Assembly (NCBI GenBank): GCA_035570275.1
Contig: DATMNI010000180.1
Location: forward strand, 1 to 19,970
Length of the DNA stretch: 19,970 bases
Direction: 5' to 3'
DNA from: DATMNI01 sp035570275
GTDB lineage: Bacteria; Acidobacteriota; Terriglobia; Bryobacterales; Bryobacteraceae
Under the pieces are notes generated by a model. The model was not told the origin of the DNA, did not search any database, and saw nothing but the letters and a program-made list of their open reading frames with translations. The position numbers and the translations under genes are program-made. This document shows, piece by piece, positions 6,259 through 13,792 of the stretch (its first letter is position 1; the number at the start of each line of letters is the position of its first letter).

Positions 6259-9200
6259 CTAAAAATCGTACCGCAACGCGAACTGCATGCGGCGAGGTTC
6301 TCCGGATGTGGCAACCTCGCCGAACAAAGGGCCGAAGTCGGGGTTCGCTATGGGAATGCCCCAGTTGGGATGGTTAAACGTGTTGAATGTCTCGGCGCGG
6401 AACCGGATGGAGTGGCCTTCGCGCACCCGGAACTGGCGCTCCAGGGCGAAATCGAAGATGTTGTTGCCAGGGCCGGGGACGCTGTCGCGCGGCGCATCTC
6501 CGAACGTAAAAGGCGCGGGCGCCGTGAATGCATTGGTATTGAAAAAGTGGGTCGACGTGCGTTGATCGCGCGGCAGCACCACGCTCTGGCCGGGCACCAG
6601 GTTAGGCCGGTTGGGCGTGCCGGAGTTGGCGAAATCGATGGCGAAAAAGAACGAGTTCACCGGCGTTCCATCCTGCAGCGTCACGGTTCCGCTGAGCGAC
6701 CAGCGGCGCAGCACGGGACCGGCGAAGCGCGCTTCCGGCAATCGAAAGACGTAGCCCGCGCTGATGCGGCGGCCCGGGTTCGAAAACGACAGGGCGCGCT
6801 CCAGCCGCAGGTTGCGCTCATCCTGCGCGCCCACCGAATCGAACAGGCCCGGGATCACGGAATCGGCATCGTCGATGGACTTGGACCAGACAAAGCTGGC
6901 CAGCAGCGACAGCCGGCTCGACATGTTCTTCTCCACTTTCACCTGCAGCGACTGGTAAGACGAGTTGGCGATATGCTGCCGCTGGATGATTTCGCCCAAC
7001 GAGGGAAACGCCCGCAGCGATTGCAGATCGCCTGGCCGCGGCGGCAGATTCTCGCCAGTCTCCACGTGCGCCGGCGTGTTGAACTGGCGGTAGCGCCCCA
7101 GTTCCGTTCCTTTCGAACCGATGTACGCCAATTCCAACAGCAGGTGGCCGGGCAACTCGTGCTGCACGCCGGCGTTCCACTGCTGCACGTAAGGGGTGCG
7201 GGCTTTGGGGTCAAGGCCGAAGTAACTGGCGAAACCGGTTGCCGATGTCGCCGGGAAACCGTTGCGCGTGGTCAGGACGGGGGCGCGGTCGCCCTGGGTT
7301 TCGTTAATGGTGTTTTGCTCGCTATTGAGCAATAGGTCGTAGCTTTCCACGGCGATTTCGGGGCTGAAATAAATGCCATAGCCCGCGCGAAACACCGTGA
7401 GGCCGCCCGCATGCGCCAGCACACCTGGCAGCACTCTGGATAGGCCGGGCAACTGCCAGGCCAGGCCCACGCGCGGCGCGAAATTCGTGCGGCGGGGTTC
7501 CGATCCGGAATCCACGTGCACCAGGGCGGGAGGATTCGGCAGCGTGGAATAGTCCAGGTTCAGCAGATTGTTCCGGGCATCCGTGTACGGCGTGGCATAT
7601 TCGTAGCGAACCCCCAGATTGACGGTGAGGCGCTGGCTGATGCGCCAATCGTCCTGTACGAAGGCGCCTGTGACACTCTGCCGCAAATAAGCCTGGCCGG
7701 AGCCCTTGGTGCGGGCGGTATTCTGCGGAAAGCCGAGCAGGAAATCGGCGAAGGGGTCGCCGGTATTGGTGCCCGAGCCATCCACGCTGGTGAACACGCC
7801 GGTGTACGTGTACTCACCGCGCGACTGGTTGCTTTGCAGATAATTCAACTGGTAGCGCAGGAAACTGCCCCCGAACTTCACGGTGTGGCGGCCGCGGCTC
7901 ACGGAAAGGTTGTCGGACAGGTGCCAGAGATTGTCGCGCTGCACCTGCGGCAGGGTAGGCGAATCGGTGACCATCGCATAGTTGGTGGCGTTGAAGTACG
8001 GCAAGCCGAAGTTTAGCGGGTCGGTAGGCGGGTCGGCCAGTCCGAGTTGCTGGGCCACGTTCACCTTGAAGGCGCTTTCGGGCACGTCGAACATGCGCAG
8101 GCGCGTAAACGAAAGCCGGGCTTCGTCGATCCACTTGTGGGAACTGGTGGTAAACCCGATAGCGGCCTGCTGCGCCCGCACCTGTTCATCGAACGGCAGC
8201 AGCGGGAATGACCCGGACACCAGATTGCGCTCGCCGTTCAACGTATAGCGCCCGGTAAGGCTGCTGCGATTGCCGAATTGATGGTCCACACGGGCGGACA
8301 CGCTATCGCTGGGGTTGTCGTTCGGCGTGGCGTCGCGGTAGTTGCCGCCGGCGCCGTTGGGCAGCGGTTCGTAGCGCGTCAGAAAGTTGGCGGCCACCGG
8401 GTCGATGCGGTTCTGCGGAATCCGGTTGCCGGGAAACGGCGTGCGCACGCCCGCATTGTCCAGGCTCAACGGATCGAAGATCGGGGTCTGCCCGCTAAAA
8501 TCGCCCGCGCGCGTGGCCTGGTTGGGCACCACGCTCTGCTGCGATGTCCCGCTCTTCAGACGTATGCCCTCATAGATGCCATAGAAATACGTATGCTTCA
8601 AGCCCGGCGCCGGCCCGCCCAGCGAACCTCCGAACTGATTCTGCCGGAAGATGGGCCGCGGCAGCGTAGGGTCGTCGAAGAAGTTGCGGGCGTCCGAGAA
8701 CTCGTTGCGGAAATATTCGAAGGCGCTGCCGTGGAAGGCCTTGGTTCCGGACTTGGTTACCACGTCGATGGAGCCGCCGCCGGCCTGCGGATACTCGGCC
8801 GGTGCCAAGGACGACTGGATGCGGAACTCCTGCACCGAATCGATGGGCGGGTAGACCGCGATCGCGAAGGTATTGCGGTCGGTGTCGTAAGCGCCATCCA
8901 GCAGGAAGGAATTCATAGTGGAACGGCCGCCGTTGATCGGCGGGTTCAGCGCCACCGAGCCGCGGGAGCCTTCCTGGATGTCGTTGTTCACATCGTGCAC
9001 GAAGCCGCCCAGTTGACGGGGAATGGCGCCCGGCCCCAGCGTGACCAGCGCCACCACGTTGCGCGAGGCCAGCGGAAGGCCGGCGATCTTGGAGTTGTCC
9101 AGCCGGTAGCCGATGGCCGCGTCCTCGGTATCCACCGGCGAGACGGCGGCCGTTACCGTGATGCGGTCCTGCGCCGCGCCTACCGCCAGCCGGATATCGT

Positions 9201-9492
9201 GCCGGCCTTTCTGGTTGACTTCGAGCACCACGCCCGTAGCCTCGTAATCGCGAAAACCGGGCTTCGCGGCCGTGACGGTGAAGGCGCCCGTGGGCAGCGG
9301 GTCGAAGACGTAGTTGCCGTGGGCGTCGCTTGCGACGGTGCGGGTGAAGGCCGTCGCAGGCTGGGTAACGGTCACCGTGGCCCCCGCCACCGCCGCGGAG
9401 GATTGGTCGAGCACCGCGCCCGACAGAGTAGCCGAAGCTACCTGCGCGGGGGCCGCGGTGGCAATCAAAAAGAGCGGGAATATGAATTTCAT
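6259..9492 (-). CDS. TonB-dependent receptor, Oar-like, with carboxypeptidase-regulatory-like domain
   Basis: This 1,077-residue outer-membrane protein has a short signal peptide (MKFIFPLFLIATAAPAQ). Next comes a carboxypeptidase-regulatory-like beta-sandwich at about 20-105 (LSGAVLDQSSAAVAGATVTV, NYVFDPLPTGAFTV). The plug domain includes LPLASRNVVALVTLGPGA, FLLDGAYDTDRNTF and EYPQAGGGSIDVVTKSGTKA. A large beta-barrel ends in RMQFALRYDF, with the terminal phenylalanine expected for BAM-dependent insertion. Such receptors are abundant in Acidobacteria and are thought to import glycans or other large substrates; the substrate here is not apparent. The ATG overlaps the kinase stop (ATGA), and the stop touches the next gene, so all three are probably one operon. 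Confidence 0.9.
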   Translation of the reverse strand: MKFIFPLFLIATAAPAQVASATLSGAVLDQSSAAVAGATVTVTQPATAFTRTVASDAHGNYVFDPLPTGAFTVTAAKPGFRDYEATGVVLEVNQKGRHDIRLAVGAAQDRITVTAAVSPVDTEDAAIGYRLDNSKIAGLPLASRNVVALVTLGPGAIPRQLGGFVHDVNNDIQEGSRGSVALNPPINGGRSTMNSFLLDGAYDTDRNTFAIAVYPPIDSVQEFRIQSSLAPAEYPQAGGGSIDVVTKSGTKAFHGSAFEYFRNEFSDARNFFDDPTLPRPIFRQNQFGGSLGGPAPGLKHTYFYGIYEGIRLKSGTSQQSVVPNQATRAGDFSGQTPIFDPLSLDNAGVRTPFPGNRIPQNRIDPVAANFLTRYEPLPNGAGGNYRDATPNDNPSDSVSARVDHQFGNRSSLTGRYTLNGERNLVSGSFPLLPFDEQVRAQQAAIGFTTSSHKWIDEARLSFTRLRMFDVPESAFKVNVAQQLGLADPPTDPLNFGLPYFNATNYAMVTDSPTLPQVQRDNLWHLSDNLSVSRGRHTVKFGGSFLRYQLNYLQSNQSRGEYTYTGVFTSVDGSGTNTGDPFADFLLGFPQNTARTKGSGQAYLRQSVTGAFVQDDWRISQRLTVNLGVRYEYATPYTDARNNLLNLDYSTLPNPPALVHVDSGSEPRRTNFAPRVGLAWQLPGLSRVLPGVLAHAGGLTVFRAGYGIYFSPEIAVESYDLLLNSEQNTINETQGDRAPVLTTRNGFPATSATGFASYFGLDPKARTPYVQQWNAGVQHELPGHLLLELAYIGSKGTELGRYRQFNTPAHVETGENLPPRPGDLQSLRAFPSLGEIIQRQHIANSSYQSLQVKVEKNMSSRLSLLASFVWSKSIDDADSVIPGLFDSVGAQDERNLRLERALSFSNPGRRISAGYVFRLPEARFAGPVLRRWSLSGTVTLQDGTPVNSFFFAIDFANSGTPNRPNLVPGQSVVLPRDQRTSTHFFNTNAFTAPAPFTFGDAPRDSVPGPGNNIFDFALERQFRVREGHSIRFRAETFNTFNHPNWGIPIANPDFGPLFGEVATSGEPRRMQFALRYDF

Positions 9493-10472
9493 GGTTCTAT
9501 GCGTTCCGTAAGCATGACTTCCGAGAGAAGGCGTACTGCGTCGTCGAACGATTCATAATGCAGCCGCCAGGAAGGAAGGCCCTGGAGCCTGCGGATGGCC
9601 CTTTCATGCATTGCGTCGACTTCCGCACCATATGTGCAATTGTCCTCGAACAACTTGTCGACCGCTTCGCCGGGCGGCAGGCGGGCGGCGCGCGGCCTGA
9701 CGCCACTGCGGCGGTCCAACACGAACAGTGCGCGGATGGGGCACCGCGACGCGGTACGGATTAGCGGAAAATCGCTGAGCGGCACTTCGAGCGAAAGCTT
9801 GCCGCCCGGGCGGGTGGAAGGCGCGTAGTCCGCCAGTTCCGGGAAGACCGATCGCGAGTCGTCGCGGAAACGTGCCCGGTGCGGTTGGCCGATCGCGATG
9901 CGGTCATCCGAGTCGGTCTTTAGGAAGGTGCAGTCATCGCTGAGGAAGGTCCAGCCGGCACGGGCGCAGGCGAAGGAAACGGTGCTCTTTCCCGCCCCGC
10001 TCGCGCCGCAAAGCAGAATGCCCGCGCCGTTGTGCGCCACGCAGGCGGCGTGAATAGGCACTACATAACGATGCGCCAGCAACGTGTACGCCATGGATTC
10101 CAGATAGTACCAGCGCAGCCGGGCGTGATCGGCGGCGGTTTCCGCCGACAGATAGAAGCACGCGAACCAACCCTCCGAATCGACTACGGCGTAATTGTCG
10201 CCGTCCGAAACCATGGAGAATATGTGACCCTGCGCGCGCGGCCGGGGAAGGCCCGCCGGCCCGCCGTGGGGTTCCACGACCACGCGGAATTCCATCGGCG
10301 GGCACTCGAATTCCGGCTGGTAGTGGCGCCAGCATTCATCCGCCGCCTCCAGCACATCCCGCGAGTTGGTGGCCAGGTTCAGCCGGAAGCCCGCCGGGAA
10401 AAACGTGCCGGTTAGCGGGAGATCGATGTCGCGAAGCAGCGGGTCAAGCCTCTTCATTGCCAGATTATTCAT
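9489..10472 (-). CDS. HprK-like P-loop kinase (HPr kinase/phosphorylase C-terminal-like)
   Basis: This 327-residue soluble protein carries a Walker A motif GASGAGKST at about residues 156-164, preceded by VVPIHAACVAHNGAGILLCG. It is followed by TFLSDDCTFL at about 176-185, the D-D pair seen in HprK-like folds (PF07475-like). A later KLSLEVPL segment is also present. The N-terminal 120 residues are family-specific and do not resemble the HprK N-terminal domain, so this is not a canonical HPr kinase. Relatives phosphorylate small partners or peptides and occur next to NTP_transf_5 genes in polysaccharide and lasso-peptide clusters. I prefer the ATG at 10472 to a GTG at 10481. The duplicated copy at 12588 keeps the ATG but not the GTG. 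It is the first gene of the operon with the receptor and the nucleotidyltransferase-MFS fusion. Confidence 0.8.
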   Translation of the reverse strand: MNNLAMKRLDPLLRDIDLPLTGTFFPAGFRLNLATNSRDVLEAADECWRHYQPEFECPPMEFRVVVEPHGGPAGLPRPRAQGHIFSMVSDGDNYAVVDSEGWFACFYLSAETAADHARLRWYYLESMAYTLLAHRYVVPIHAACVAHNGAGILLCGASGAGKSTVSFACARAGWTFLSDDCTFLKTDSDDRIAIGQPHRARFRDDSRSVFPELADYAPSTRPGGKLSLEVPLSDFPLIRTASRCPIRALFVLDRRSGVRPRAARLPPGEAVDKLFEDNCTYGAEVDAMHERAIRRLQGLPSWRLHYESFDDAVRLLSEVMLTERIEP

Positions 10473-10521
10473 GGTACCCACAAAACCGTGATAACACGAG
10501 GATTATGGTTACAGTGGTAAA
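10301..10521 (-). repeat. Direct repeat copy 1 (5' end and leader of the kinase gene)
   Basis: This 221-bp segment is repeated in the same orientation and without gaps at 12417-12637, with about 11 mismatches counted by eye (near 95% identity). It covers the first ~57 codons of the kinase gene and ~50 bp of its leader, including cgtgttatcacgg and accataatcctc. Both copies preserve this leader, which probably contains the promoter. CATAAT (rc of 10503-10508) is a possible -10, but no good -35 is seen. Confidence 0.9.
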
Positions 10522-10885
10522 CTGGCCGGGCGAAAGAGAACAGCAACACAGGCATGTAATCCGGCTGGGCCGCGGAATCGGTTGCCCGTGTAGCTGGCCA
10601 ATGTCTGCCCGCGAGAGCGTGGAACCGATCGAGTCAACAGCATGTCGATGCCCGGCTGAGGTGCGCTCGCTGACGAACGCGGTGTTCCACGGGTTCGAGA
10701 ACACGGCATCCTGGTAGGCTCCTTTCTTTCCGACTGCCCGACAAGCCGCGCCACCATCATTATATTCAGCGTTGGTAGAATATCGGACATGGGCACGATT
10801 GAATTGACAGACCGCTCTGGTTAGAGTATTCTTGGCTCCCAGAGCGCAGTCCAGTGTCCAGCGAATTCGGCAGCACGACTGTCCT
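10522..10885. other. Intergenic stretch without a recognised gene
   Basis: Several short open frames occur on both strands (up to about 95 codons), but none has a recognisable motif or a convincing ribosome site. It is bounded by the first direct repeat and the nuoN remnant. It could hold debris of other genes. Confidence 0.5.
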
Positions 10886-11098
10886 CTGGTGTCGAGCGCC
10901 GTGCCCGCCTGTTACTATCTCCGCATTCTGGTGGTAATGTACGTGAAGGAGCCGGGCCAGGCCACGGTCAACGCCGAACCGCTATCGCCGGGGTTAAGCC
11001 TGGCGCTGACTCTGCCGTCTGTGGGCAGGCTGGCCCAAGGAATCTTCCCAAGCTGGGTGCTGGGATTCGTCGGGAATTCGTCTAACCTCGTGAAGTGA
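10886..11098 (+). pseudogene. nuoN: 3' fragment of nuoN (NADH-quinone oxidoreductase subunit N)
   Basis: An open frame of about 70 codons reads LVSSAVPACYYLRILVVMYV, then KEP and LSPGLSLALTLPSVGRLAQGIFPSWVLG, and ends NSSNLVK. This is the signature C-terminus of the NuoN/antiporter-like subunit of complex I: the YYYLR-x-VVMYM-x-EP helix end and the final helix with GIFP. The remaining ~420 residues of the subunit are absent; sequence before the fragment does not continue the family. The natural stop is intact. A lone end of a core respiratory gene cannot function, so this marks a recombination breakpoint. It ends 22 bp before the start of the TPR-like gene, suggesting that gene came along with it from beside a nuo operon. 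Confidence 0.75.
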
Positions 11099-11124
11099 GG
11101 CGGTGAAGTGAGGCGGTGAAGTGA
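11090..11124 (+). repeat. 13-bp tandem repeat carrying ribosome site and start codon
   Basis: The unit gtgaagtgaggcg occurs at 11090 and 11103, with a partial third copy from 11116. Each unit contains both a GTG and a GAGG Shine-Dalgarno core. The GTG at 11121 of the TPR-like gene uses the GAGG of the second unit, with a seven-to-eight-base spacer. Units differ from codon size, so copy number cannot alter the protein but can alter the number of ribosome sites and decoy starts. Confidence 0.85.
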
Positions 11125-12359
11125 CTCCAAGAACAGCACATCTCGTGGGGGTGATAGGTGTAAGTGCCATCGTGGCCGTGAACGTTTTGGTCTTGTTCTT
11201 TATCGGATCGGAAATATACTCTTCTCATCGCGCAGGCCCTTTGGTCATTCATGACACAAATGGTATGCGGGAAGCCTTTAATTTATACAAAGAACGTGCG
11301 GAGAGTGTACAAACGCTGGTGACGACTCTGATAGGGCTCTCCTCGCTATATGCCCTGGCGCTTGGGTTCACTACTTTTCTCAGTGCTCAGCAATACCTGC
11401 AAAAACTGGAGAACAACACTTCTTCATCCACCACCGCTATGGAAAAGATGGATGCCCAGGTCCGGTTCATGGAGTTGAGGACGCGGCGGCAGTTGCGCGA
11501 CATTCGCGTGGAAGCGGCTCGCCAGCGCCGCGAACTACAGATTCAATTTCCGTTGTTTGGGGGCATCGACGGAATGTTGAGCAGTATCCTGAACGAGCTA
11601 GGGTTTCTGTCGGACTCGCTCATGGTGGATTTCGACACTTTCGATGACGCTAAGTGGCGGCAAAAACGTCAGAAGGTCATGTTCTATGAAAGAGCAATCG
11701 CTGGCTACAATCTTCTCAATACTCCTGTTTACGAAAGGCGGATAGTTGAAGTTTTCAGTGGCCTGGGCCGTTTCTACCGGAAGACCTTCCAGAAAACTAA
11801 CCAGAGGGACGACCTGGATCGTGCTCGGTTTTACTCTGACATCGCGGTCGAGAAGAGTGGCCGGCGGTACATGATGCTCAACAACCTCGCTGGGATATGG
11901 TTGGAAAAGAGGATCGCTGAAAAGGCCGAAGTCGAGAAAGAACTGCGGACAGAGGAACTGCGGAACGCACGAGAACTGGCCGACGAGAGTCTGCGTAAGC
12001 GCCCCAACCAGCAGTGCGCGCTGTATATCTTAGCCTGGATTGATGACGAAGAAGAAGATCTTCCTGAAGCCGTGAGGCGGCTCAGCGAAGCTCTCAAAAT
12101 ACCTGTCTGGGAGGACAGGCCAGAGCCGATGCTGAATGCCGTAATTCAATACAATCTGGGTTGTGCGCTTTCACGATTCGCCGCGAAGCAAGAACATCAT
12201 CGCGAAACGAACTTGGACGAAGCTGTCAAGAACCTTAAACTTGCAATCGCAGCCGAAAAGCGGCTTCGGCCCCAGTTCGAAAATGACCTCACTGGTGACC
12301 TCAAGTTCCTTGATAGCACGAAACCGCAGTCAATTGCCGAGATCCGCAACGTTTTTTAA
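11121..12359 (+). CDS. Membrane-anchored TPR-like protein of unknown function
   Basis: This 412-residue protein has two N-terminal transmembrane helices (about 8-29 and 63-87). The short segment between them, about 35 residues, is predicted outside. A coiled-coil-like charged stretch follows at about 90-140 (ELRTRRQLRDIRVEAARQRR). A soluble helical C-terminal half has TPR-like repeats, for example YIL-A followed by DLPEAVRRLSEALKIP, and QYNLGCALSRF followed by LDEAVKNLKLAIAAEK. The role is probably protein-protein scaffolding at the membrane; no catalytic motif is seen. I do not recognise a named family. Its DNA is visibly less GC-rich than its neighbours, with A/T-ending codons common. It sits on the plus strand between the two direct repeats, behind the nuoN remnant, so horizontal or intragenomic transfer is likely. 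The start is GTG, chosen for the Shine-Dalgarno within the tandem repeat. Confidence 0.75.
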   Translation: MTPRTAHLVGVIGVSAIVAVNVLVLFFIGSEIYSSHRAGPLVIHDTNGMREAFNLYKERAESVQTLVTTLIGLSSLYALALGFTTFLSAQQYLQKLENNTSSSTTAMEKMDAQVRFMELRTRRQLRDIRVEAARQRRELQIQFPLFGGIDGMLSSILNELGFLSDSLMVDFDTFDDAKWRQKRQKVMFYERAIAGYNLLNTPVYERRIVEVFSGLGRFYRKTFQKTNQRDDLDRARFYSDIAVEKSGRRYMMLNNLAGIWLEKRIAEKAEVEKELRTEELRNARELADESLRKRPNQQCALYILAWIDDEEEDLPEAVRRLSEALKIPVWEDRPEPMLNAVIQYNLGCALSRFAAKQEHHRETNLDEAVKNLKLAIAAEKRLRPQFENDLTGDLKFLDSTKPQSIAEIRNVF

Positions 12360-12393
12360 CTACGGAACTTTAACTTTTTCCACCATAGCTATA

Positions 12394-12588
12394 TCATTCT
12401 AGCACAGCCATCGTCTGGCACTCGAACTCCGGCTGGTAGTGGCGCCGGCATTCCGCCGCCGCCTCCAGCACATCCCGCGAGTTGGTGGCCAGGTTCAGCC
12501 GGAAGCCCGCCGGGAAAAACGTGCCGGTTAGCGGGAGATCGATGTCGCTAAGCAGCGGGTCACACCTCTTCATGGCCAGATTATTCAT
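12394..12588 (-). pseudogene. N-terminal fragment of the HprK-like kinase (duplicate)
   Basis: The ATG at 12588 opens MNNLAMKRCDPLLSDIDLPL and continues in step with the kinase for about 57 residues to QPEFEC. The homology then ends and the frame closes after seven unrelated residues (QTMAVLE). All kinase motifs are missing. The leader is duplicated too, so this fragment might still be transcribed and translated. It is the coding part of direct repeat copy 2. Confidence 0.9.
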
Positions 12589-12637
12589 GGTACCTATAAA
12601 ACCGTGATAACACGAGGATTATGGTAACAGTGGTAAA
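12417..12637 (-). repeat. Direct repeat copy 2
   Basis: This is the second copy of the 221-bp segment at 10301-10521, in the same orientation, 2,116 bp further on. Its changes fall both in the coding part (leucine to cysteine, arginine to serine, aspartate to alanine) and in the leader. The two copies enclose the nuoN remnant and the TPR-like gene. Confidence 0.9.
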
Positions 12638-12768
12638 ATTGGCGGGTGCAGGAAACCGCATAGCCGGGAGATTGGGCAGTCACGTCTTCGTCCTGAATTT
12701 GGGACCACGCAGATTGGCACTGAAGGTTTGATCGCCACGTACGTTTTCGTACAGCCGGGCGTTAACAT

Positions 12769-12805
12769 CCCGCGGCTATTCTAAGGTTAGCGTTAGCGGC
12801 GCGGG
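12769..12805. other. GC-rich imperfect hairpin downstream of the flavin-reductase-like gene
   Basis: The arms cccgcggcta and tagcggcgcggg pair with a two-base bulge around a 15-base loop, 35 bp beyond the stop of the minus-strand gene. It could be part of a terminator, but there is no T-run on either side. Confidence 0.3.
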
Positions 12806-12839
12806 CTCTGATCGAACCGCTGCTGAGGCAGTAAGCTGG

Positions 12840-13754
12840 CTACCCATCCTTGTCGCGCCGATGACGCCGATAGGAACTGAAGCGGTGGAACAACTGCATG
12901 CCGGAGTCAAGCGAAGATAGTGTCTCATGCTCAACGGAGGTGATGAAGAGGGTGTGCGAGCCGACCTCGTGAGAATCGGCGACCCGCACTTCCCGAATGC
13001 GAAGAGCAGCCACCGGCACCCGCAAACCGAATAACGGCGATGCCGTCGTAGGAAACGGCAGGGACGCCCAATCGATGTTCGTCTTCTTGTGGTGCGTGCC
13101 CATTTCGTAGGCCGCCGCCTTCAGCGATAGCGGAATGCTCGCTAGTGCCATTCGCCCGGATTGCTGCATCAGGCGCACGGCCGGGCTGGTACTCCGCAGC
13201 GCCATCGTGTACCACGGCGAATCCGTCGGCCCGATCAGATCCATGGGAAACATGTTGCCGGCGCCTTCATGCTCCACCGTCACCAATACCACCGGCCGCG
13301 GACAGATGTAGAAAACATGGCTGCAACGCACGCCGTCAGTCGTCATGAGAAAGTTATAGGGATTCCTGCGCTGCCGGCGGCCGGCGCGCCACTGCTCATA
13401 GAGGTCGTACAACCGGAGCTTCAGACCGCCGACGCAGAAGTTTTCGAAGCCGGACGCCTCGAACAGGCAAAGGCTGTGCTCCGGGCGCGGGATGCTCTGC
13501 ACAAAGCGCAGGTGGATCACGCCGAGCAAGCGCTCCGTGCCGCCCCGTTCCTGCATGCAGAGGCGCAGCGGCCGGCCGTTCAAGTCCTCGGGATGGTTGC
13601 GCCGCAGCATCACACCGATTGTGAATGGACGAAGCGCGGCCACGGCATTGTTGCAGGTTACATCCAGCGTTTCGTCCAGACCGTGCAGCCAGACCCGGAC
13701 CTCCTGCTGGGGATCCCGCAGCCCCACGGCGCCGTAGCGCGGAAAATTCGCCAT
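12840..13754 (-). CDS. Flavin-reductase-like (FMN-binding split barrel) protein with N-terminal extension
   Basis: This 304-residue protein has a C-terminal part, about 140-285, that looks like a flavin reductase-like split barrel (PF01613). It includes NMFPMDLIGPTDSPWYTMAL, STSPAVRLMQQSGRMALASI and LKAAAYEMGTHHKKTNIDWA. Family members bind FMN and reduce flavin with NAD(P)H or use it in a two-component oxygenase. The first 140 residues are charged, include CMQERGGTERLLGVIHLR, and are not recognised. The frame is open back to 14468, but there it is a shadow of the methyltransferase. The ATG at 13754 is used; a TTG at 13796, with GGAGGG five bases upstream and overlapping the methyltransferase stop, is a serious alternative that would add 14 residues. 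The gene is co-directional with the methyltransferase and 38 bp or less from it, so a joint small-molecule modification is plausible. Confidence 0.7.
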   Translation of the reverse strand: MANFPRYGAVGLRDPQQEVRVWLHGLDETLDVTCNNAVAALRPFTIGVMLRRNHPEDLNGRPLRLCMQERGGTERLLGVIHLRFVQSIPRPEHSLCLFEASGFENFCVGGLKLRLYDLYEQWRAGRRQRRNPYNFLMTTDGVRCSHVFYICPRPVVLVTVEHEGAGNMFPMDLIGPTDSPWYTMALRSTSPAVRLMQQSGRMALASIPLSLKAAAYEMGTHHKKTNIDWASLPFPTTASPLFGLRVPVAALRIREVRVADSHEVGSHTLFITSVEHETLSSLDSGMQLFHRFSSYRRHRRDKDG

Positions 13755-13792
13755 CCACCGGATTCCCTGTTTCAGCGACTTCGGGAAGCCAC

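Noticed and set aside
6073..7335. Open frame of 420 codons on the plus strand.
   Set aside because: It is antisense to the receptor and fusion genes, with arginine/glutamine/glycine-rich composition and no motifs.
8278..9558. Open frame of 426 codons on the plus strand.
   Set aside because: It runs antisense to the TonB receptor and has no ribosome site or recognisable domain; it is a GC-driven shadow.
9489..10472. Canonical HPr kinase/phosphorylase of carbon catabolite control.
   Set aside because: The N-terminal half does not match HprK and no HPr or PTS gene is nearby; only the P-loop domain is HprK-like.
10509..10796. 95-codon frame on the minus strand upstream of the kinase.
   Set aside because: No motif was recognised and a second frame of similar length overlaps it. 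It is kept only as an unexplained stretch.
10301..12637. Composite transposon or insertion sequence between the direct repeats.
   Set aside because: No transposase, no terminal inverted repeats, and the repeats are parts of a coding gene rather than an IS end.
12738..12752. Small hairpin gtacg-tttt-cgtac.
   Set aside because: A five-base stem with no downstream T-run and no gene end next to it; likely chance.
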